Source: Pinus tabuliformis
Taxonomy: Eukaryota > Streptophyta > Pinopsida > Pinales > Pinaceae
DNA: 64,000 nucleotides
NCBI GenBank assembly: GCA_031772625.1
Contig: CM062816.1
Span: 1,664,901,385 to 1,664,965,384, forward strand
Reading direction: 5' to 3'
The notes under the pieces: model-generated
What the model was told of the DNA's origin: nothing
What the model saw: only the letters and a program-made list of their open reading frames with translations
The model's database searches: none
Translations under genes and position numbers: made by a program
Shown: positions 33,964-44,004 of the stretch, piece by piece
How positions within the stretch are numbered: position 1 is the stretch's first letter
How the letters are laid out: each line of letters begins with the position of its first letter

Positions 33964-34160
33964 GGACTTTATGGCTAGGAAACTTTCTATGAATTATGGG
34001 TCTGGCCCCACAGAACCTTCCTCTAACATTGTCTTCCAAGGTTAGACTCTTGCAATTTCAAGATTGGTTTCGACCAACTCTCCTTTTCCTAATTTGAGCT
34101 TTGATCTAGTGAGAATTCAACAACTAAATCAACACAAGCTTTTCTAACCCTAACAGCCTA
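33964..34160 (-). other. Leader of the nested gypsy element
   Basis: About 200 bp between primer site and gag start with no frame; the usual size for this kind of element. Confidence 0.6.
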
Positions 34161-34174
34161 AAGCTCTGATACCA
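34161..34174 (-). other. Primer binding site of the nested element
   Basis: In minus-strand sense TGGTATCAGAGCTT begins two bases after the 5' LTR. It matches the initiator methionine tRNA end. Confidence 0.93.
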
Positions 34175-34176
34175 CC

Positions 34177-35634
34177 TAATCTGAAAATCACCCTATGAGT
34201 GATCTTAGTTAAATATTTATTAAACGACGGTATTACAAACTCATGTGCTAGCATGTGTCTATGTTATTTAGGCAATGGATCAATCAGATTGCAAATACAC
34301 AAACACTTGAAATGGATAATAACAGAGAAATGCAGTACGCAAATATAAGAGCACAAGAATTTAATAAGGAGTTTACCCTATCCTCCAGGGCTACATCTCT
34401 AGTCCAGCTCTCAATGGTGGCCTTCTTTTATTGTGTCTTAAAGAAAAGAATTATAATGAAGGAGCTCACTATGAGTCTCTTGAAACAGAATTTTCTTGGC
34501 AAGGTGGTTCTTGGATTCCCCAAGCTACTAGAGTGCACAGACTCTTTTCCTCACTAGCACTTTGACCTCTCTAGTCTTTAATGGAAGGAGCACAATGTGG
34601 TGCTCAGTCTTGATAGATCCTCTCTGGGATGGCTTGAATCTATCAAGCTCTCTAGTGCTTGACGCTGCCTTCAGTCAGCTTAGCCCTTTGTCTTCGACTT
34701 TTTTCTTCACTATCTTTCTTCTGTCTTCTGTCTTCTCTCCTTTCTTCTCTTTCTACATCTTCTGTCTACGGGTGTCTTTTGCTTTGTCTGTTCATGGCTT
34801 TAGAGCCATTCAAGCTTATGGTTGTTTGATTCCCCTTCCACTCCCATCGGATCACCTGCTACAGCTTCGCTTGGAGTTCCCTGTCTTGGCGTCATCATCA
34901 GTCTCATAGGGAGTAGCCACTTATCCTCCCACAACTACGCCAACTTCCTTCATTGGTTTGGTTTTTCAGTTACGTCATGGAATGATTCATCTTCCACCTT
35001 GGTGGCCAAATCGGACATCAAATTCTCATAGATCGTGGCTTAATCCCCTATCGATTCCGGCTTTCCCATTGGGCATGATCTCAGCCGTTAGATCTGGATC
35101 CCCCAGATCTGACGCCATTAACTCATTTCATGCGGTTGAATTTCTCGACCGTTAGCGCGTGATGAGCGGCGGTTTTCTCTCTCTTCTGCTTGCCATGTGT
35201 CGGGCGCTGAGTGGAATCGCTCCATTTTTGCCAAAACTGCTTACCGCCCAAGGGTGCCCTCAATAACTACCACCGGTTTTTGGAGCGTGGGTCCCCCCTT
35301 TGCCTTTAGCCTTTTCCCCACGGTTTTCCTAGTTCTCATGCGACCGAGCACTCGGGGCCTCTCCTTCTTGAGGAGTTTTACTAAGCGCTAATCTCGCATC
35401 AAAAGTTGCCTCATTTTCTCGATCCGGGCTTCCCAGGGGCGAGTTTCGCCTCCTGCACAGCCTCCATGGGCCTCGGTTAGCATGCTTTGACTGAGGTCCT
35501 CGTCATTCCACGTTGGCTACTGACTGCCACTGTTTAGGTGTGTTTCTGATCACTACTCTTAATTCTTTGAAGTTTGTCCTGACCTGATGCAATCATGATT
35601 CTCTAATAACTCTTCTTGGATCCAATTCGGATCA
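34177..35634 (-). repeat. 5' LTR of the nested gypsy element
   Basis: 1458 bp in minus-strand sense, starting TGATCCGAATTGGATCC at 35634. Matches 28035-29500 with roughly 10 percent differences and small indels. Confidence 0.93.
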
Positions 35635-35639
35635 TTGTA

Positions 35640-36426
35640 TCTTAGAGGCATAGGGTTGTCCGCCCTAAGTTTTCAATGTAGTGTCGGCCTACCCATGATC
35701 CATAGACCATGAGATTGTATAAATAGAGCGAGGCTCTAAGTTGTATAGATAACCAAGGATAGATAGAGGAACAAATGGAGTTCAAAAGATAGCAAGCATT
35801 GATAAAAGGTCTAAGTGCTTTGGTTCGTAGTAGTAGGAAGAGGCTCTGCAGCTAAGTGCACAGAGGCCTAGTAGAGTCCGCATCTGAGTGCTTGGACCCC
35901 TACAGTTGAGTGCGCAGGATGGAGTCGAGTCTGTAACCAAGGAAGAAGAATAATAAAGAGAAGTTTGATTCTAAATCTTGTGTATCTATTTTGAGTTATT
36001 ATATGGTTGATATCTTTTGCAATTATACATTTTTATTTATTGCGCGCACTGATATGAATGGTGAACATTGTTAAGTATAACTAAACACAAGCAGATAAGC
36101 TAAGTGATCAACTAATATCATGATAATAATAAGGGATTTGGTACTAACGTGGATCAAGCCACAAGTAGGGCTGCACGAAGACAACATCACCGACTGCGTA
36201 GTACTAATAGGTGCACATAGCCACATCTGCGCAGGGTCAAAACACAAACCACCGAAAATCATCATACATCTCTAGGGTGCGGAAGCCTGGTTCTAACACC
36301 CTCCTATATTACTTTAGGTGAGCCCTCAGTCCACGCTTTGTGGATTGTTGCCGAAAGGACCGATAGTACCAAGATTTGTTTGGATAAATCAACTCTGAAC
36401 CTAGGTCAGGCTGCAACAAGCCAACA
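35640..36426 (+). repeat. 5' LTR of outer element, right part
   Basis: Continues the 5' LTR from after the second TTGTA to CAAGCCAACA at 36426. Compared with the 3' LTR it has about 40 extra bases near 35860-35905 (a partly repeated GAGTGC...GGACCC tract). A TATA box TATAAATAGAG is at 35718-35728 and an AATAAA signal at 35952-35957. Confidence 0.9.
35718..35728 (+). promoter_or_regulatory. TATA box of the outer element's 5' LTR
   Basis: TATAAATAGAG, a very good plant TATA box, shared with the 3' LTR at 44191-44201. The nested insertion lies upstream of it, so the core promoter is not itself cut, but upstream LTR sequence is displaced by 7.6 kb. Confidence 0.7.
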
Positions 36427-36549
36427 AATGGTTCCATTGCAGGGACTGGGATCTGCATAAGGGATGTCTGATGTCATGTCACTGGAATCCAACCAAGAAA
36501 GAAATTTAAGGGTGGTTGGACAGGAAGATTCACGAGTTGTCGGTGCAGG
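36427..36549 (+). other. Putative primer site and leader of outer element
   Basis: AATGGTTCCATTGCAGGGA follows the 5' LTR. TGGTTCCATTGC is in the position of a primer binding site and starts TGG as expected, but I could not match it to a particular tRNA with confidence. Confidence 0.4.
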
Positions 36550-38335
36550 AAAATAGGAATCTGTAAGCATCTAAGGAACAGTGGCTGGAGTGCTACTTAT
36601 ATATGGAAATCCACGAAATTTTCTTTACGCCCTTTCCTTCTAAGTTGTATGAGTTGATCGCGAAGCTAGCAGATAGTTAGGGAAGGTGTAAGCGCGACAA
36701 ACCAATCGTGTGGACTCCGGAATTAGTGTTCAGACTAGAAGCGTTAGGATATAAGATCGCATGAGTTGTGGACCATTGGCTTGATTGGATTATAGGAAGA
36801 TTTATCACTGAGTTTGCAGCAGATACGGCCATCAGCTACAGTGAGGTGGAATGACCTTTCCTCAAAGTGCTGCGAAGTAAGTATATTAAATCTTTGAATA
36901 CCTGGATTAAGATGATATTGTGTGAACCTTAATTTCACCCTTGCGGGAAAGCAAGGAAGAGCTCGCGGAAGATTCCTCGAGAAGCATGGTCAGTCTTATA
37001 AGGTAGGGAAGTTCGTGCTTACCCCTCCACATAAACCGCCACCCATCTCATCCTCTTCAACTTCATCTCCACCCACCCCACCTCCGCCACCACCACAGTT
37101 CAGTGTGGTGAGTGTGATCAAACTACTGGTATTTAGAGGAGTAGGGAATGAAAATCCGGACCAATTCTAGTTCATGGTAAGGGTGGTATGGGAAGCACAA
37201 GGAGTCATGGATGACAATATAAAAAAGGCTACACTAGTAAGCGCATTGTAGGATCATGCATTAACGTGGTACATTAAGCATTCTAATGACCATCCCAATG
37301 TAGGAATTGCAGAAATCGAGGCCGCACAGAATAGGGAATTTCGCAAGCCAAAGTCGGAGACATAGTGAATTATCGAGTTTAAGGAAATCGTGATGCTCCC
37401 AAGCGAGACCCCCTGGGATCTGGACCAAAGGTTGAAGAGTATGATTCATGAATCCAACATGACTTTGACGGATGGATAGCACCACACCTGGTTTGTAGCG
37501 TCATTAACACCGCATTTAAGGACGACGTTGTCACAAAAAAAGCTTTCTACCCAGGCTAAAGCCTTGGAGATGGCAATGAGATTGCATGAGACCCCTATAC
37601 AATATCCTGGTCTGGGAGTCCAACAACACCATGCACAACTACAAAATATGTGTCTAGAAATGTAGAGTCTGAGAGAGGACAGGACACCTCGGGTAGAGGC
37701 GCACGAGGAGTTATGGTGGATAAAATACAAAGGCTAGGGGCATGACAAGGATCACTATCTAGTATTCGCAAATTACTTGGCGGGAGGAGGGTCGATGCCG
37801 TTAAGACTTGAGGCACAAGCAGGACCAAGTGCGGTTCCTGCACTATGGTGCACAATCTATCAGATAGGAGGAAAACACACTACAGATAATTGTCATCTAT
37901 TGCAGAAGTATACGCAGACGTCCCAAAAATTATTTTGTAATTTCTGCAGGTCGGTGGGCCATGATGAACACACGTGTAGAAGCTACGAACTAATGATGGA
38001 TCGGACTCCTGCCTATAGGGTACAGAACAAAACGTGAGCCCTCAACCCAAATGCAGGAATGGTGTGCACTGGATTTCAAGGGCACAAACGAGGTCAAGGA
38101 GGAATTAGACCAGGAGGGTGTCACGGACAATTAATTTGTTACAATTGCGGAGGGCCAAGACACTATGCCCGCAATTGTACAAATCCGACAAGGACATCAT
38201 GCTTGTACTATACTCAGTTTGATCATGAGGCAGAAGACTGCCCAACATTGATAGCGAGGCTGCGAAAAATGGGTACTCCAACCTCTTCTGAATCAGAATT
38301 TGCAAATGATGAGGTTTGAGCTGCGCAAAGAAGAC
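36550..38335 (+). pseudogene. gag: Outer element gag relic with four zinc-knuckle-like motifs
   Basis: Broken Gag. The N-terminal part is readable in pieces (VWTPELVFRLEALGYKIA near 36715), followed by a Pro/Ser-rich tract near 37030-37100, a helical part near 37380-37620 (LTQAK-like STQAKALEMAMRLHE) and four zinc-knuckle-like motifs in one frame: CTIYQIGGKHTTDNC (37849-37893), CNFCRSVGHDEHTC (37936-37977), CYNCGGPRHYARNC (38137-38178) and CLYYTQFDHEAEDC (38200-38241). The second and third are complete CX2CX4HX4C; the first and fourth each have Tyr where Cys is expected, a single G-to-A change. A TGA at 38035 lies between the pairs. Gag would package the RNA through these motifs. Confidence 0.75.
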
Positions 38336-39010
38336 CTGAATGTAAACATAATGCTCAGAAGCAGTATCACCACTGGAGATGATAAAGGGAATCAGCCAGA
38401 AGAAAGTGCATGGGTTCGCAAGGCTCCTACAAAGGAACCTAAATTTGATTTATAATGGACAAAGGAGACATTCATGGAAGCTAAGAAGAGCTTCACGGAG
38501 GTCTCCACTTTATGTAGTAATGATCAAGTAGAACCAAGGATGGATCCTTCAATGCTCACTACCTGTCTGGAGACATGCATGAAACTGCTGTGCGACAGCA
38601 AGGCAGTAAAAGGACTATAAGAACTTATCACTAGGTGCACAGGGTTAGGAGAGCCACGCATGGTCCAGAAACATGGAAAGCATGCATTGCGCATAGGGAG
38701 GGAAATGAGGTTGACTGCGCAAATCAACGAGTATGAAATGGATCAAGTAATCTTGGATCTCAAATCAGACGTGAATGTACTGCCGAAACAAAGATGGGAA
38801 TGCATGGGCAGACCCACACTACAATGGTCTTGTATTCAGTTGCAAATGGCAAACCAGTAGAAGATCCTCCCCATGGGGATATTGCAAGGCGTAACGGTGG
38901 ATATTGAAGGTATGAGCACGTTGGCGGATTTTGAAGTAATAGAGATTGTAGACGATAGAAATCCCTATCTTGCACTACGAAGAATAGACTGGGCACCGAT
39001 ATGAATAGAG
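38336..39010 (+). pseudogene. Protease-like relic of outer element
   Basis: An open piece at 38660-38860 contains EMDQVILDLKSDVNVLPKQ, which has the layout of a retroelement aspartic protease start (Asp-Leu-X-Ser before a hydrophobic run), but the standard Asp-Ser/Thr-Gly is altered to Asp-Leu-Lys-Ser. Downstream text (DIEGMSTLADFEVIEIVDD near 38905-38955) fits the second half of such a domain. Stops occur at 38858 and 39001. Assignment rests on layout and on position after Gag. Confidence 0.5.
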
Positions 39011-39660
39011 TCATAAATTTTAAGAAGTGCAAAATGATTTTTGGAAAATAGTCGTTACGCATAGTAGTACCGCTAGATCCGGCCAAAGGAGTGCAATACA
39101 TTGAACCGGTGCACGACGATGGTAGTGATGATGATATTGATTGCATATACAAGATAACCATGCAAGGACAGGACTGTGTGAACCCAACTGCAGATGGTAG
39201 GATTTTGTGGGAGCACGAAAGCTCTTGCAATTCAGATTCGGACAAGGAAATAGAATGATGGTAGAACCTGTTACACAAGATAACCTCGCTTAATTGCAAC
39301 ATGATGGTTAGATCACTATGTTTCATGACAACAAAAGTAAGGGATCTGCTTATGTATGACAGGTTGACAGTGGTGGATGAATTTGTGGGTAAATTTGAAA
39401 GCGCAGTACCAGAACAACAATTGTTCGATGCTCTAAAATGGGCACTGCGCGATGCTCGCAAGGTGGTGGGTACACATCAGGGAAGTTTTGAGGACTAGAA
39501 CAGATGTAGAAGGATGATGCACCTACGATTTGGAAAACCCAAGCTAAGGATGAGAGCTGGTTACGAGGGGAAAAACCACTTGCACACCCACCTTTCCCGA
39601 TGGGTACAAACATATGAAATGCAGCTCATAGGAGTGTACACAACTCCCAGAATAGAGAAT
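39011..39660 (+). pseudogene. Second Gag-like segment, placed after the protease-like part
   Basis: The frame 39301-39498 contains VVDEFVGKFESAVPEQQLFD and ALKWALRDARKVVGTHQGSF, resembling the helical core of retrotransposon Gag, followed by a TAG and further pieces (MMHLRFGKPKLRMRA near 39516). Finding this type of core after the protease region is unusual, since Gag normally precedes it. It may be a duplicated or capsid-like module belonging to this element family. Confidence 0.45.
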
Positions 39661-39880
39661 CGGAATGGAACGTAATGGTAGGAAAGGCGAAGCACGCCAA
39701 GGCTTATCCACAGAGAAGCACTCAAAATGGTGTGTGAAGCACTGAACGGGGTTCACCAAGTGAGACGCACTGAATGGGACCTATGCATACCAACGGTTCA
39801 ATGGGCCTATGGGACAATATGCAAAACCCTGACCATGAAAACAATTCCAAGAAGGTGGACTAAAGTGAGTACCGTTATCT
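39661..39880 (+). pseudogene. Integrase C-terminal scrap
   Basis: WDLCIPTVQWAYGTICKTLT (39777-39836) has the typical gypsy integrase layout after the catalytic Glu (a W-X-aliphatic-P-X-X-X-WAYRT-like block). The RT, RNase H and the integrase catalytic residues that should lie before it are absent: only about 200 bp separate the Gag-like segment from it. This is the trace of a large internal deletion with a breakpoint between about 39550 and 39740. Confidence 0.55.
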
Positions 39881-40134
39881 CTGAGGAGCATGTGAAGATG
39901 AATCCACACGAAATAGCACCCATAGGTGTGACAGTGCGCAAAGCTCTAGATGTAGGAATCACACAGCTACGCGAAGCAGAACACATGAGACTTCAAGAAG
40001 CCATTTGGCAAGGGAACCTTAAACTTTGTGAACTTGAAAAGGACCAGGTACATCTAAGGAAGAAAAGCATTTTGATGGACGTAGAGGTCAAGAGGTTGGA
40101 AAACGAGATCAAGGGAGCATGTCTCGTTGATTAA
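39881..40134 (+). pseudogene. Coiled-coil end of the pol-region frame
   Basis: Open from 39727 to the TAA at 40134. The last 85 residues are charged and helix-prone (ITQLREAEHMRLQEAIWQG, KKSILMDVEVKRLENEI), likely a coiled coil. Same frame as the integrase scrap. Function unknown. Confidence 0.45.
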
Positions 40135-40847
40135 CCAAGGATCGCAAGGCAAGGTGTGCGTGATCATACTAATGAATTATAAGGTTATTGCCAAGAATTA
40201 ATTAGTCTGCTACCGTGGCTAGGACCATATATCACCAAACACAGTAACCAAGGGAGTGCACTACAAATAGTAGAGCGCGCGGTGCCGATCACCACAATGA
40301 CAGATGAGGATTTTTCGTGCACTATACTAGAGGGCGAGATGGAGCCTCACACAGGTGGTGCAACCACCTAACTAGCCGTAGGAAGAACAATCTTAGCACT
40401 TCAAGTAGCTGAAAGAGAGTGCGGGACTATAAACTATCCTACCTGGAAGCTGTGCGCTCTAACATGTGCGCGTAGGAACAACCTATCACAAGGTTCGCGC
40501 CCACGCATGGAGGGATGTTCTGCCGTGCGGGTGGGCTAGGAGGTGACCTTTGGTGTCACTGTTCATGACGAGATGTCCGATTTGAGGCCAAATGGAGCGG
40601 GCGGAAGGCATTTAAGACAAGAGTATGGGCAAGGTTTTGGAAAATCTGTCACCAAGAAAGCATTGATGGCACAAAATTAAGGGGAATGGTTGAATTTGAA
40701 TTCAAAAGGCGCTATAAAACTTCAAGGTCTAGCCAGCAAATAGCACTTGGTCATTTGAGCATTGAGCAATTGAGCAGAGTACAAAGTGTTAAGAGCCGAG
40801 CGATAATAGAGCCCCTGTGTTTGCAAGAGACAAAATAATAAGTAGAA
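40135..40847. other. Spacer in outer element, no gene seen
   Basis: About 700 bp between pol end and the accessory frame. Contains no long frame. CAATTGAGCATTGAGCAATTGAGCA-like text near 40755-40775 is a short local repeat. Confidence 0.5.
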
Positions 40848-43650
40848 ATGATGACGATCACTAAGGATGGGTTGGGAATTGAGGAAGGAATCGTCGGTGA
40901 GGCCGCACAGACCCCCATGGTACAGGATGTTCTCGAATGCGTTGGGGTCATAATAGAAGTCCCCAAATCACCTCGGATGCTGAGACCAAAGAAAGATAAG
41001 CAGGCAATGGGACCAATACATATGTCCCCGAGGAATCCATGACACAGTAAGTTATCAATGGAAGAGAAAGGAAAAGCAATTACCATTGAAACCGATGAAG
41101 AGGAAGAAGACTTGCAAGCCTAGATTGCTACAGTAGAGGAAGAAGAAGACGTGGAGGAAGACATCCAACCATTGTGCTCTACAGCAAAATTGCCCACGTA
41201 TGTCCCTCCACAGAAAGGGAAAGCCAAAGTACCAAAGGATCTGGATGCAATGAAGAGTGCACTCCAGACCCTGCTCCTCCCCGATGGAATTACCTTTTAG
41301 GGTTCGCTTCTAGGACATCTGCCCACCCTAAAATTTCAAGATTGGGACTTCACGGACAATGAGAAGTTCTTGCACCTAGAAATGATGAACCTAATGAAAC
41401 AGAATATGGAGGGGCCGATGATAACGTTAGCACCGTGAAAATGGCTACGCGGTGTGGAAAAGGCTGGGTTGCTTCATCTACTATGGATACCACATTTCCA
41501 CTGTGCACCCATCACCATTTTCGTCATCAGGCAGCTTCTTTTCCTGGTGCATGATGGGTACTTATGGCTGGAGGAGCCTATTCCCATCACGATAGATCTC
41601 ATCTATCGAATTTCTTGACTTCCATGTAAGGGAAAGGACCCCGCAACGATAGTAGGGAAAAGCACCAACTTGGCTCTCGCAAAGGCCATGAATAAAAAAT
41701 ATAAGCTCGAGAAGAAAAAGAGTGGTTACACTATCACTAGTATCAAGGATAAATGGGTGCACGTAGCCACCCAACTCCTAGCCAGTAAAGTAATGAGAAA
41801 ATTTTGCAGCGATAAAGTACCAATGCTGGTAGTTGCATTGGCAAAACAATGTGCGGAAGGGGTCTAGTTCAACTGGGCCAAGTTCCTCCGTGAAGAGTTT
41901 TTTCTCAACTACCAGGGGGCTCAGGAACAGGGTGAGACCTTCCACTATGCATGGTTGCTCTTATCCATCTTGCTGGTAGCAAGAGAACTGCCGGAGGATC
42001 ACCAATTCCTGAGCATCGACCAAGATATACCAAAGGTCGCGAAGTACGCTTCGCTCTAGGCCACCAAGGATGCGAAACGAATTCACTATACCAAGATTTT
42101 CTGGGTGCTCATGGAGGTGAGCATCTAAATGTGGATTAATAGGAGGGCGCACCTGTCCCTCACAGTGCACAATAGTTTAGAGTTTTGCAGATTTCAAGGC
42201 AGACATGGACAATGTCTACATCAGAGTGCGAAAGGATCCGACGCAGTAGCGGACAAAGCTCCCATTCCTAGCCACTGACAACATGATCTTTACGGTGTTA
42301 GAGACATGGCCTCTCAAGTGGCATGCCCCAGATTTGGCGGAGATGGAGAAGATAGTAGCACAGAAAAAGAAGGATGATGCCAAGTTGCGTGTCACCCAAC
42401 TGGCCGAGAAAAGGTGCAACAAAAAAGTGGCAGCCAAGGTCAGGGCAGCTACAAAGGAAAAGAAGGTAGCCGAAGTAGCAGCAACAGTGTAGACAGTAGA
42501 GGCTGAAATAGTGCAGGAAAAGGAGGGCCAACCAGTGTCTGTAGGATAGGAAGTAGAGGACATGGACCTCGCAGAAGAGAGTGCAGACTCAAGAACCACG
42601 CTAACCCAACTCAAACGGCCGTGCATCGGAGAAATATTAGGTCCAAGAAAAGAGGTCAAGGCCTTGAAGCTAGCCATCGACCTGGTCACCTTAACTGAAG
42701 GTGACCTCCATGACATCGGTGAGACGGTTCGTGATGTCACTCATGAAGCGCTCCAAGACTTTATGACGGAGCAACAGAATGTGTTGGGGGCCCTTAGGAT
42801 GCAGCTGCAGGAGTTAAAGGTGCGGCCCCCTCAGGAAGGTATCCTATCTACCCACGTTGCAGTGGACACTTCAACAGCAGAACAAATTTTGCAAATGTGG
42901 ATGGCCAACACAATAGTGTTGCTAGAAGGAGCACTGGTATCAGTAGATGCAATGGACTGAATTACAGTTAGCATGATGAAAGGCCTTAGCCTTAATCTAG
43001 CTGCCCTTCCCCAGGAAACGCTCTATCAGCTACAGGATGGAATAACAACAAAGCTACGCACCAGGGAGAGCCACGTGATCTAGGTTTTGAGTGAGCAGAA
43101 GATTAATATAGAATAGTTTAGCTTGCAACGCTACGAGTTGGTGTCACAGAAAAATAGTTGATGCAGACAGTAGATGACACTTGCCACCGTGTCCCAAGCT
43201 AGCTATCGTAGTAGATCTACTCGTAGAAGTGCGGATTCACAGTTTAGCAAGTGGAGTCCACGATGCCAGAGAAGAGACAACAAAGGTGCAGCTGGAGTTA
43301 AATCTCCATATTGCCGAGCCGTGGTTGAAGGTGAAACCTTCCACTTCCATAGAGGTCTGAAAGCATCGCGCCAGCGCTATTGCAGCAGGGATGGAAGAGA
43401 TTGGAGGGGCAGTGCACAACTATACCAACATGTTGGAGCAGGTGCTTGAGGTCCTCACGACATTGAAGGAGGACCCCAACATTCAGCGGCTGGAGACTGA
43501 GGCTCGTGAACTCTAGCAACAATATGACAACATTAGAGGGACTGCGCAAACAATAGTCCTTACTCAATGGCTTGCATGGATCCAGCGAGACAAGGCATTA
43601 AAGTAGCAGATGGACGTGGTGCGTCGTAAGGAAGTCATTCTCAAAGCGTG
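40848..43650 (+). pseudogene. Accessory reading frame of outer element, about 900 codons
   Basis: A long former reading frame on the sense strand between pol and the 3' LTR. It starts near MMTITKDGLGIEEGI at 40848, stays in one frame to about 42150, shifts once before 42283 and continues in a second frame to about 42960, with further pieces to 43650. There are roughly ten stops, mostly TAG or TGA. Parts in order: basic region, acidic run (EEEDVEED, about 41143), a hydrophobic globular part (LLHLLWIPHFH, LLFLVHDGYLWLEEPIPI, 41470-41590), a basic helical part (KYKLEKKKSGY), a globular part near 41890-42010, a Lys/Ala-rich helix (KVRAATKEKKVAEVAA), and coiled coils to the end. I know no function. 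It might be an env-position or plant-mobile-domain-like accessory protein. Confidence 0.55.
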
Positions 43651-43992
43651 TGTCTAGCCATGAATTGACGAAGCCTTCACAATCACAACAGATATTGAAG
43701 GAAAGCTTGTACAGATTTAGGGGATGCATGCACAGATGCAGCGCAACACACCAGAAACAGAGGGATCAGAAGACAGAATGCAACAGGTTCACCAGGCAGG
43801 CTCACCCTCACCATATGAATAGTGAGCCCCCTAACGGGTCCTACCAGGCCCCAAGGATTAGGGTGGGTGGGTAAATAGTGGTCGAGAGTTTGGCAGGCTC
43901 ACCAACATTTAGGCCGTTCGGGACTAGCTAGAGGGACTTCGTGCCAAGATCGCCACGCCGACAGAGTGACTCGAGGATCAGTCACGATGTTT
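43651..43992 (+). other. 3' untranslated part of outer element
   Basis: No convincing frame; leads to the polypurine tract. Confidence 0.5.
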
Positions 43993-44004
43993 GTGTTGGG
44001 GGCC
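43993..44004 (+). other. Polypurine-like tract of outer element
   Basis: GTGTTGGGGGCC directly before the 3' LTR; G-rich but with pyrimidines at both ends, so a weak tract. Confidence 0.55.

Larger units (their letters stand above)
28035..35634 (-). mobile_element. Nested Ty3/gypsy element, chromovirus-like
   Basis: 7600 bp on the minus strand, flanked by TTGTA (28030-28034 and 35635-35639), inside the 5' LTR of the outer element. LTRs of about 1.46 kb (28035-29500 and 34177-35634) start TGATCC or TGATGC and end near GATTTTCA/AAATCA in minus-strand sense. The primer site for initiator Met tRNA is at 34161-34174. Pol order protease, RT, RNase H, integrase defines gypsy, and a C-terminal chromodomain-like segment suggests a chromovirus. 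LTR divergence over the first 350 bp counted by eye is about 10 percent. Several stops and frameshifts make it inactive. Confidence 0.93.

Noticed and set aside
36071-36265. 64-codon minus-strand frame, also at 44511-44702
   Set aside because: Both are the same LTR segment of the outer element in its two copies, on the antisense strand; a shadow of the LTR.
42216-42740. 174-codon minus-strand Ser-rich frame
   Set aside because: It is antisense to the accessory frame of the outer element, and its Ser/Thr richness is the shadow of the sense-strand coding bias.
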